Source: Burkholderiales bacterium
GTDB taxonomy: Bacteria > Pseudomonadota > Gammaproteobacteria > Burkholderiales > Burkholderiaceae_C
Reading direction: 5' to 3'
Assembly (NCBI GenBank): GCA_011391855.1
Contig: JAABPT010000124.1
Location: 1 to 5,844, forward strand
DNA: 5,844 nucleotides
A model generated the notes under the pieces. That model saw nothing but the letters and a program-made list of their open reading frames with translations. It did not search any database and was not told where the DNA came from. Positions 1 to 4,806 of this stretch are shown in pieces. Both the position numbers and the translations under genes were made by a program. The first letter of the stretch is position 1. The number at the start of each line of letters is the position of its first letter.

Positions 1-232
1 CGGCCTCGATGAGCGCGCGCAGCGCGGCCGGGTCGCTCATGGCGATGGTGCGCGCGTGGTGCGCCACCTGCTGCCCCGGCGCGTGCTCATAGCGGTCCAC
101 GGCGATGGTCTCCACGCCCAGGCGCTGCAGCGCGATCAACACTTCCTTGCCGAGTTCGCCGCTGCCCAGCAGCATGACGCGCGTGGCCTGCGCGGTGTAG
201 GGGGTGCCGAGGTGGGGGATGACGGGGCGCAT
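1..232 (-). CDS. purT: Formate-dependent phosphoribosylglycinamide formyltransferase (GAR transformylase 2), N-terminal part
   Basis: PurT is a cytoplasmic ATP-grasp enzyme that makes formyl-GAR from GAR, formate and ATP, the folate-independent version of step three of purine synthesis. Only the first 77 codons lie in the window; the gene runs off the left edge. Translating the minus strand from the ATG at 232-230 gives an N-terminus beginning MRPVIPHLGTPYT, then the nucleotide-fold motif VMLLGSGELGKEV (about residues 19-31), then LQRLGVETIAVDRYEHAPGQ and VAHHARTIAM. I recognise these as the PurT pre-ATP-grasp domain; GSGELGKE and the ALQRLGVE-AVDRY stretch are close to E. coli PurT as I remember it. 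A GGAAG ribosome site at 245-241, 8 nt before the ATG, supports this start. The gene is divergent from the YcaQ-like gene and shares a roughly 130 bp control region with it. The family call is very secure; the catalytic part is not visible. Confidence 0.95.
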   Translation of the reverse strand, partial: MRPVIPHLGTPYTAQATRVMLLGSGELGKEVLIALQRLGVETIAVDRYEHAPGQQVAHHARTIAMSDPAALRALIEA

Positions 233-265
233 GGCGAAGGCTTCCGGTGGGGTGGCGGGCGGTGA

Positions 266-292
266 CGACAGGCGCCATTTTCTGCCCTGTCG
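266..292. promoter_or_regulatory. Inverted repeat between divergent purT and YcaQ-like genes
   Basis: CGACAGG at 266-272 is the exact reverse complement of CCTGTCG at 286-292, with a 13-nt spacer holding the only A/T run nearby (CATTTTC). Its place between two divergent genes would suit an operator, or a small hairpin in either leader. No regulator can be named. A 7-bp dyad can arise by chance in GC-rich DNA, so this is only a candidate. Confidence 0.3.
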
Positions 293-321
293 CAGCCGCA
301 CTGCCCTTGCCACCCATCCGT

Positions 322-349
322 TGCCGTGCCTGCCCCTGCCGGCACGGCA
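322..349. promoter_or_regulatory. 9-bp inverted repeat just upstream of the YcaQ-like start
   Basis: TGCCGTGCC at 322-330 pairs perfectly with GGCACGGCA at 341-349 around a 10-nt loop. The dyad ends 11 nt before the preferred ATG at 361 and overlaps the alternative ATG at 349. As RNA it would be a strong hairpin where a ribosome site is expected; no convincing Shine-Dalgarno is present there. It could limit translation or be an operator. There is no run of T after it on either strand, so it is not an intrinsic terminator. Confidence 0.35.
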
Positions 350-360
350 TGATCGCGGCC

Positions 361-1482
361 ATGAAGCCGCCCACCCTGGACGACCTGCGCCGCCATGCCG
401 TGGCGCGCAGCCTGTTCATGCCGACGACGCTGCCGCGCGCCATCGAACGTCTGGGCTTCGTGCAGGCCGACCCCATCCGCGCCCCGGCGCGGGCGCAGGA
501 CCTGACGCTGCGTCACCGCGTGCGCGACTACCGCGCCGGCGACCTGGAGCGCCGCTACCCGCAGCTGGCGGTGGAGGAGGACTTCTTCGTCAACTACGGC
601 TTCGTGCCGCGTGCGCTGCATGCGCTGATGCACCCGCGCCAGGCGCGCACGGCCTGGCCGAAAGCGCGCTGGGCGCAGGCGCTCGACGTGCGCGACTTCG
701 TGCAGGCGCACGGCGTGGTGCACCCGCGCGAGGTGGACGCGGCGTTTGCGCACGGCAAGACGCGCAACTGGTTCGGCGGCTCGTCCAACGCCAGCACGCA
801 ACTGCTCGACGGCATGCACCACCGCGGCCTGCTGCGCGTGGCAAGGCGCGAGGGCGGCGTGCGGCTGTATGCCGCGCACGACGCCCACGCCCGCGAACCG
901 GCCGATCCGGCCACGGCGCTGGATGCGCTGGTCGACGTGGCGGTGGCCAAGTACGCGCCGCTGCCTGCGCCCACGCTTTCGATGCTGGTGATGTGGCTGG
1001 GCAGCGCCGCGGCGCCGCAGTGGCGCGAGCACCGCCGCGCAGCGCTGGCGCGTGCCAGGGTGCGGCTGCCGTCGGCCGAGTTGGACGGCCAGCGTTGGTA
1101 CTGGCCCGCCGGCGAGAACCCGGCGTCGAAGCGCCATGCCGTGCCCGATGCGGTGCGCTTGCTCGCGCCCTTCGACCCGGTGGTCTGGGACCGCCGCCGC
1201 TTCGAGGCTTTCTGGGGCTGGGCCTACCGCTTCGAGGCCTACACGCCGGCGCCGAAGCGCGTGCGCGGCTACTACGCACTGCCGCTGCTGTGGCGCAACC
1301 AGGTCGTCGGCTGGGGCAACCTGGCGTTGGCGCCCGGCGGCAAGCTGCAGGCCGAGCTGGGTTATGTGAAGGGCCAGCCGCCGCGCGAGCGTGCCTTCCG
1401 GGCGGCGCTGGACGAGGAACTGGCGCAGATGGAAACCTTCCTGCAGCCGCGCGTCAGCGTGGCCGCGCCTGCGCAGGCCTGA
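361..1482 (+). CDS. YcaQ/AlkX-like winged-helix protein (DNA glycosylase superfamily, HTH_42)
   Basis: The product has 373 residues from the ATG at 361. The family (PF06224, COG3214) includes E. coli YcaQ, about 410 aa, a glycosylase that removes alkylated bases and unhooks interstrand crosslinks. The C-terminal half is strikingly YcaQ-like: APFDPVVWDRRRFEAF (269-284), YRFEAYTPAPKR (289-300), then GYYALPLLWRNQVVG, matching the LSPFDPVVWDRKR and CYTPAPKRQYGYFVLPLL stretches I recall from YcaQ. The N-terminal VQADPI carries Gln35-x-Asp37, in the place of the catalytic Q-x-D motif. One difference: where I recall EYWAHEACFMP in YcaQ, this protein has FFVNYGFVP (75-83), so activity on the same lesions is not assured. 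The frame stays open back to an ATG at 247, but the residues added are Cys/Pro-rich and unlike the family; the ATG at 349 is also possible. The membrane protein gene follows after 30 bp. The family call is secure, the substrate is not. Confidence 0.88.
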   Translation: MKPPTLDDLRRHAVARSLFMPTTLPRAIERLGFVQADPIRAPARAQDLTLRHRVRDYRAGDLERRYPQLAVEEDFFVNYGFVPRALHALMHPRQARTAWPKARWAQALDVRDFVQAHGVVHPREVDAAFAHGKTRNWFGGSSNASTQLLDGMHHRGLLRVARREGGVRLYAAHDAHAREPADPATALDALVDVAVAKYAPLPAPTLSMLVMWLGSAAAPQWREHRRAALARARVRLPSAELDGQRWYWPAGENPASKRHAVPDAVRLLAPFDPVVWDRRRFEAFWGWAYRFEAYTPAPKRVRGYYALPLLWRNQVVGWGNLALAPGGKLQAELGYVKGQPPRERAFRAALDEELAQMETFLQPRVSVAAPAQA

Positions 1483-1512
1483 CAACGGCCACGCACTCCC
1501 GAGCGGAGCACC

Positions 1513-2391
1513 ATGGCCGATGTCGACACCGGGCCGCAACGAGCCGTAGGCACAGGGTCGCAACGGGCCGCAGGCACCGGTCCGCACAAAGTCGAAGGCA
1601 CCGGCCCGCCGAACCGGCCCAGGCCGGGGCACGCCCTGCACACATCGCCCGGGGCACCCGGGGCCGATCGAGGGCTGTCGCTGCCGCTGTGGCCGCTGGC
1701 CCTGCTGGCCGCGCTGCTGCCGGCCGCCGCGGCGCTGCTGGCGCTGTGGCTGGCTGTGCGCGCCGGTCTGGTGCCAGCCTGCAACCCGTTCATCGACGGC
1801 TGCGTGTCGATCAGCCGTGCCGCGCGGCACGACCTGCCGAACCACGTCTTCCGCGCCTTGATGCTGCCGGCCGCCACGCTGCAAGGCTTGGTGTGGCTGC
1901 TGACCGCACGCTGGCTGCGCGCCGGGCTCGGGTCGACGCTCGGGTCGCCGCTCGGGTCGCCTCTCGGGCTGCGTGCGCTGGCGCCGCTGGGCCTGGCGGC
2001 GGCGGTGGCGCTGGTGCTGTACGCCAGCTTCCTGGGCACCGAGGGGCCGGCCTACCGCTGGCTGCGCCAGTACGGCACGGTGGTCTATTTCGGCTTCACC
2101 TGCCTGTGCCTGCTGCTGGCCGGCGACGGCATGGTGCGGCTGGCGGCCCAACGCCGTCTGGCGCTGCCGCGCGGCCTGCCGCCGACGCTGAAGGGGCTGG
2201 CGGTGCTGCTGGTGGCGCTGGGCCTGGTCAACGCGATCGTTGCGGCGCTGTTCGACGCCGCGGTGAAGGCACGCATCGAAAACGTCACCGAGTGGTGGGG
2301 CGCGCTCGTCTTCGTGCTCGGCTTCGCCGCCTTGGCCGCGATCTGGTGGCGGCTGGGCCTGCGCGTCACGCTGGGGCCGCCACCGCGCTGA
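1513..2391 (+). CDS. Six-helix integral membrane protein, possibly Frag1/DRAM/Sfk1-like
   Basis: This 292-residue protein is predicted to sit in the inner membrane. A polar Gly/Pro/Arg-rich tail (1-57) contains an 8-residue repeat. Six hydrophobic segments follow at about 59-82, 115-134, 154-175, 187-204, 227-247 and 261-283. The loop after helix 1 has CNPFIDGCVSISRAARHDLPNHVFRALML (90-118, quoted by its parts: Cys90, Cys97, SIS, then the helix-2 entry FRALML). Its arrangement, an ISxxG/A-like turn, a Pro, then a Phe opening helix 2, resembles the corresponding region of DRAM-type proteins, which also have six helices; this is my inference from memory and is weak. The two cysteines could form a disulfide if the loop is periplasmic. 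The start is the ATG at 1513 with GGAG at 1505-1508; no other ATG occurs before helix 2. It lies 30 bp after the YcaQ-like gene, probably cotranscribed, and ends 9 bp from the convergent HAD gene. Function unknown. Confidence 0.75.
   Translation: MADVDTGPQRAVGTGSQRAAGTGPHKVEGTGPPNRPRPGHALHTSPGAPGADRGLSLPLWPLALLAALLPAAAALLALWLAVRAGLVPACNPFIDGCVSISRAARHDLPNHVFRALMLPAATLQGLVWLLTARWLRAGLGSTLGSPLGSPLGLRALAPLGLAAAVALVLYASFLGTEGPAYRWLRQYGTVVYFGFTCLCLLLAGDGMVRLAAQRRLALPRGLPPTLKGLAVLLVALGLVNAIVAALFDAAVKARIENVTEWWGALVFVLGFAALAAIWWRLGLRVTLGPPPR
1528..1623 (+). repeat. 24-bp imperfect tandem repeat, four units, in the membrane protein's N-terminal tail
   Basis: Four units of 24 bp (1528, 1552, 1576, 1600) encode TGPQRAVG, TGSQRAAG, TGPHKVEG and TGPPNRPR. 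The first two are closest at the DNA level and the last keeps only TGP. The reading frame is preserved throughout. The segment precedes the first membrane helix and is probably disordered, so copy number could vary without damage to the protein. Confidence 0.7.
1927..1974 (+). repeat. 12-bp tandem repeat (CTCGGGTCGNNN), four units, in the membrane protein
   Basis: CTCGGGTCGACG, CTCGGGTCGCCG, CTCGGGTCGCCT and the decayed CTCGGGCTGCGT follow one another at 1927, 1939, 1951 and 1963. They encode LGST-LGSP-LGSP-LGLR (residues 139-154), a flexible linker between helix 2 and helix 3. A 12-bp unit keeps frame, so slippage would lengthen or shorten this loop by four residues. Confidence 0.8.
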
Positions 2392-2400
2392 GCGCTTGTG

Positions 2401-3210
2401 TCAGGCCGCCGCGCGCGCCGACAGCAGCGCGTGCGCCACCTCGGCGAAACCTGCGCCGCGTTCGCCTGCCGTGATGTAGGCCGGCCAGGTGTGCAGTTCG
2501 GCGGCGAAGCGGCGCAGGTTGGCCACGCCCACGCTCAGCGGGAAAGCGCCGAACAGAGTCTGGTCGTTGGTCGAATCGCCCACGTAGATCCAGCGGTCGA
2601 CCTCGCCGTCCAGGTCGCGGCCGTACAGCCGCCGCACCATCCAGTGCGCGGCGCTGAGCTTGGTGTGGCTGCCGAACCAGCCGTTGACGTGGATCGAGCT
2701 CACGGTGGCGTTCATGCCTTCCTCGCGCATCAGCGCCACCACGCGCTGGATGGACGCGGTGTCCAGGTGCGTGAATTCGCTGTGGTCCACGGCGATGTCG
2801 GTCACGCGGCCGGCGCTGTCGCGCGCAAGGGTGGCGCCGGGTACTTCGCGCAGCACGCGCTGCGCCACATCGCGCAGGCGCACGAAGTGGCGGGCGCGCG
2901 TGGCTGCGTCCTGGGCATATTCGACCTGCAGCGCGACGCCTTCGGGGATCAGCGCCACGGCGCCGTTCTCGGCCACGATCGCGGCCACCGGCCAGGCACG
3001 CGCGAAGGGGTCGCTCCAGCCGAGTGGCCGGCCGGTGATGGCGATCACGGGCACCCGGGCTGCGCGCAGCGCCAGCAAGGCTTCGTGCGCGGGTGGGTCG
3101 AGCCGGCCAGCGGCGGTGAGGGTATCGTCGATATCGGTCATGATGCCGGCCACGCAGCGCAGGGCGGTCAACGGCAGGGCCGACAGGGGCTGCGCTCGCA
3201 CGGCACTCAC
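2401..3210 (-). CDS. HAD superfamily (subfamily IIB) hydrolase, probable sugar- or small-molecule phosphatase
   Basis: This is a 269-residue cytoplasmic phosphatase-type HAD protein. From the GTG start at 3210, motif I is DIDDT (Asp26 nucleophile, Asp28 acid/base), motif II is ITGRP (Thr59), motif III is probably Lys184 in HTKLSAAHW, and motif IV is VGDSTND (Asp212 and Asp216, Mg2+ binding). ENGA at 81-84 and an inserted cap between motifs II and III are typical of IIB members such as sucrose-phosphate and mannosyl-phosphoglycerate phosphatases. The substrate cannot be told from sequence. Start choice: the frame is open to an ATG at 3270, but the extra 20 residues (MSPPGRPKGE...) look like a translated leader repeat. 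Starting at the internal ATG at 3141 would remove the first beta strand (RCVAGIMTD). The GTG keeps that strand, though its ribosome site (GAAG) is weak. The gene is convergent with the membrane protein gene and divergent from ppk2. Confidence 0.88.
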   Translation of the reverse strand: MSAVRAQPLSALPLTALRCVAGIMTDIDDTLTAAGRLDPPAHEALLALRAARVPVIAITGRPLGWSDPFARAWPVAAIVAENGAVALIPEGVALQVEYAQDAATRARHFVRLRDVAQRVLREVPGATLARDSAGRVTDIAVDHSEFTHLDTASIQRVVALMREEGMNATVSSIHVNGWFGSHTKLSAAHWMVRRLYGRDLDGEVDRWIYVGDSTNDQTLFGAFPLSVGVANLRRFAAELHTWPAYITAGERGAGFAEVAHALLSARAAA

Positions 3211-3290
3211 TGATATATCTTCGGGCTGCGCCTTCCGATGTTCGCCTTTGGGGCGGCCCGGCGGGCTCATGCGGCGCCACCGGCAAAGGG
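3211..3290 (-). repeat. Probable dispersed leader repeat upstream of the HAD gene
   Basis: Read on the minus strand, the segment translates as MSPPGRPKGEHRKAQPEDIS directly before the GTG start. I recall near-identical N-termini (MSPPGRPKGEYRSAQHEG and variants) annotated on many unrelated Burkholderiales proteins, which points to a repeated 5' leader element rather than protein. It is structured: CCTTTG (3245-3250) pairs with CAAAGG (3284-3289), and GCCC-GGC-GGGC (3256-3266) forms an inner stem. There is only one copy in this window, so the repeat nature rests on memory. The exact boundaries are uncertain. Confidence 0.45.
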
Positions 3291-3296
3291 GGTCGC

Positions 3297-3322
3297 TTGA
3301 CAGACATCAAGCCGCCGGCGGC
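3297..3322 (+). promoter_or_regulatory. TTGACA box and 12-bp perfect palindrome in the HAD/ppk2 divergent region
   Basis: TTGACA at 3297-3302 is an exact -35 consensus, and GCCGCCGGCGGC at 3311-3322 is a perfect palindrome starting 8 bp later. No acceptable -10 box lies 16-18 bp downstream of TTGACA (the stretch there is GC-only), so a sigma-70 promoter is not established. If a promoter for ppk2 is here, the palindrome would sit between the core elements, where a repressor or a MerR-type activator could bind. This is low confidence. Confidence 0.25.
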
Positions 3323-3367
3323 CCGAGCTACCGATCATTGTTTCTTCACTTGCAAAGATGCACACCC

Positions 3368-4606
3368 ATGGCCAAGGATAGCGCCGCACGAACCTCCGAA
3401 CCCTCGGCGACAGCCCAGGCGGCGCCGCGCCGCCCGGCCGCCAAGCGGGCACCCGCACCGCAGGCGAAAGCTCGGGCCGCGCCACGGCCGGTGGACGCCG
3501 GCGACGTGCCGCCTTCGCTGGAAAAGCGCTCGATCGAGCGCGAGCGCGTCTCGCGCGCCACCGTGCGCGCCGAGATCGTGAAGGAGCAGGCGCTGGCCGA
3601 CATCCTGGCCGCCCATGCGCAGCCGGGCGCAGGAAAGGGCACGGGCGCGGGCAACGGCAGCGGCTGGCTCGGCGAGCTGCAGGCGCTGATCGACGGCGCC
3701 TCGCCCGACGAGGTGAAGGCCTTGCGACGCGCCCTTTTCGACCGCACGGCAGACAAGCCCGCCGAGGGTGTCGACCCCGACCTGGAACTGGCCGCCAATT
3801 GGCGCGAGGGTGGCTACCCGTACAAGAACCTGATGTCGCGCCGTGCCTACGAAAAGCAGAAATACCGCCTGCAGGTGGAACTGCTCAAGTTGCAGGCCTG
3901 GGTCAAGGAAAGTGGCCAGCGCGTGGTGATCCTGTTTGAAGGCCGCGACGCCGCCGGCAAGGGCGGCACCATCAAGCGCTTCATGGAGAACCTGAACCCG
4001 CGCGGCGCGCGCGTGGTGGCGCTGGAAAAACCGAGCGAGATCGAGCGCGGGCAGTGGTATTTCCAGCGTTATATCGAGCACCTGCCCACGCGCGGCGAGA
4101 TCGTGCTCTTCGACCGCAGCTGGTACAACCGCTCCGGCGTCGAGAAGGTCATGGGCTTTTGCACCGACGCCGAATACGACGAATTCATGCGCCAGGCGCC
4201 GGAATTCGAGCGTCACCTGGTGCGCAGCGGCGTGCACGTCTTCAAGTTCTGGTTCTCCGTGAGCCGTGCCGAGCAGCGGCGGCGCTTCAAGGAACGCAAG
4301 GCGCACCCGCTCAAGCAATGGAAGCTGAGCCCGGTGGACCTGGCTTCGCTGGACAAGTGGGACGCCTACACGCTGGCCAAAGAGGCGATGTTCCTGCACA
4401 CCGACACTTCAGATTCGCCTTGGACCGTGATCAAGTCGAACTGCAAGAAGCGCGCACGGCTCAACGCCATTCGCTACCTGCTGCACCGCCTGCCGTATGC
4501 GAAGAAGGACCCGCAATCCATTGGCAAGGTCGACACGCTGATCGTGGGCCGCGCGGCTCTGGTGGCGGGCTTTGCCGAGGAGTTCACGCCCGTGTCCGAC
4601 GCCTGA
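3368..4606 (+). CDS. ppk2: Polyphosphate kinase 2 (class I-like, single PPK2 domain)
   Basis: PPK2 enzymes transfer phosphate between inorganic polyphosphate and nucleoside phosphates; class I members mainly convert NDP to NTP using polyphosphate. The 412-residue product has a Walker A loop EGRDAAGKGG (191-200, Lys198), preceded by the helix YEKQKYRLQVELLKLQAWVKE. A WYFQRYIEHLP segment follows, then a Walker B-type GEIVLFDRSWYNRSGVE (243-259, Asp249), MGFCT, and a basic lid (AEQRRRFKERKAHPLKQWKLSP). These are signature features of the PPK2 family (PF03976), with class I-like spacing. Residues 1-45 are an Ala/Pro/Arg/Lys-rich tail, followed by a charged helical stretch (about 50-80) and a Gly-rich linker (GAGKGTGAGNGSG), so the protein is longer than a minimal PPK2 domain. 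The start is the ATG at 3368; the frame is open far upstream only as an antisense shadow of the HAD gene. The ribosome site is poor. No clear terminator separates it from the ahcY leader. Confidence 0.95.
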   Translation: MAKDSAARTSEPSATAQAAPRRPAAKRAPAPQAKARAAPRPVDAGDVPPSLEKRSIERERVSRATVRAEIVKEQALADILAAHAQPGAGKGTGAGNGSGWLGELQALIDGASPDEVKALRRALFDRTADKPAEGVDPDLELAANWREGGYPYKNLMSRRAYEKQKYRLQVELLKLQAWVKESGQRVVILFEGRDAAGKGGTIKRFMENLNPRGARVVALEKPSEIERGQWYFQRYIEHLPTRGEIVLFDRSWYNRSGVEKVMGFCTDAEYDEFMRQAPEFERHLVRSGVHVFKFWFSVSRAEQRRRFKERKAHPLKQWKLSPVDLASLDKWDAYTLAKEAMFLHTDTSDSPWTVIKSNCKKRARLNAIRYLLHRLPYAKKDPQSIGKVDTLIVGRAALVAGFAEEFTPVSDA

Positions 4607-4641
4607 AGGCCGCCTCCGCTGCAGGTTTTGCGGCGGCTGGC

Positions 4642-4647
4642 TATACT
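4642..4647 (+). promoter_or_regulatory. Candidate -10 box of the ahcY promoter
   Basis: TATACT matches the sigma-70 -10 consensus at five of six positions and stands out in very GC-rich DNA. Transcription starting about 7 nt downstream would begin at about 4653-4655, exactly at the first base of riboswitch helix P1. The -35 region (near 4619-4624, CTGCAG) is poor. Its position relative to the aptamer is the main support. Confidence 0.55.
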
Positions 4648-4654
4648 TTTGGGC

Positions 4655-4720
4655 TTCCGAGGAGCGTTGCAACCTCACCCGCTTGAGGCCAGGCTCGGAA
4701 GTTCATCTGCAACCGCGCTC
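4655..4720 (+). promoter_or_regulatory. S-adenosylhomocysteine (SAH) riboswitch aptamer
   Basis: The leader of ahcY matches the SAH riboswitch (RF01057) closely. Helix P1 is TTCCGAG (4655-4661) with CTCGGAA (4694-4700), 7 bp. Pseudoknot P2 is GAGCG (4662-4666) with CGCTC (4716-4720). The conserved single-stranded and junction bases TTGCAA (4667-4672) and GCCAGGCTCGG (4688-4698) are present. A variable hairpin, CCTCA (4673-4677) with TGAGG (4684-4688), fills the usual small stem. The known family binds SAH, discriminates against SAM, and activates expression of SAH-recycling genes; ahcY directly downstream is the expected target. Confidence 0.95.
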
Positions 4721-4747
4721 ACCTGCACGAGAAGCCTCGTGGGTGAG
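4718..4747 (+). promoter_or_regulatory. Hairpin overlapping the riboswitch pseudoknot strand
   Basis: CTCACC (4718-4723) pairs with GGTGAG (4742-4747) and CACGAG (4726-4731) with CTCGTG (4736-4741), giving 12 base pairs around an AAGC loop with a 2-nt bulge. Its 5' arm takes the CTC of the P2 strand (4716-4720), so hairpin and full pseudoknot cannot coexist. No U-run follows, so it is not an intrinsic terminator. It is a plausible switching partner in the expression platform. Confidence 0.55.
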
Positions 4748-4794
4748 TGGTCCTTCAGCCGCCCCGCGTGCCCGTGCAGGTTCCTCAACCGATT

Positions 4795-4802
4795 GGAGCC
4801 TG
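4795..4802 (+). promoter_or_regulatory. ahcY ribosome binding site with complementary anti-site in the aptamer
   Basis: GGAG at 4795-4798 lies 8 nt before the ATG at 4807, good spacing. GAGCCTG (4796-4802), which contains most of this site, is the exact complement of CAGGCTC (4690-4696) in the aptamer's P1/junction strand. The pairing could mask the site when SAH is absent. The site is clear; the masking is inference. Confidence 0.7.
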
Positions 4803-4806
4803 ACCG

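Noticed and set aside
2392..2400. Terminator between the convergent membrane protein and HAD genes
   Set aside because: The 9-bp gap and its edges offer only GCGCTGAGCGC, a stem with a 1-nt loop and no T-run; terminators, if any, lie inside coding sequence.
204..2474. Very long open frames on both strands (plus 204-2474 and minus 136-2151) across the YcaQ-like and membrane protein genes
   Set aside because: They are Ala/Arg/Gly- or Gln/Arg-rich, have no recognisable domain, cross two genes with clear family motifs or membrane helices, and arise from the lack of stop codons in high-GC DNA.
2660..3367. Upstream extension of the ppk2 frame to an ATG at 2660
   Set aside because: It is antisense to the HAD gene, has low-complexity composition, and PPK2 homology begins well after the ATG at 3368.
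4609..4637. GCCGCC/GGCGGC stem after ppk2 as an intrinsic terminator
   Set aside because: The stem is only 6 bp with a 17-nt loop, and no T-run follows directly (TGGCTATACTTTT comes later and looks like a -10 region).
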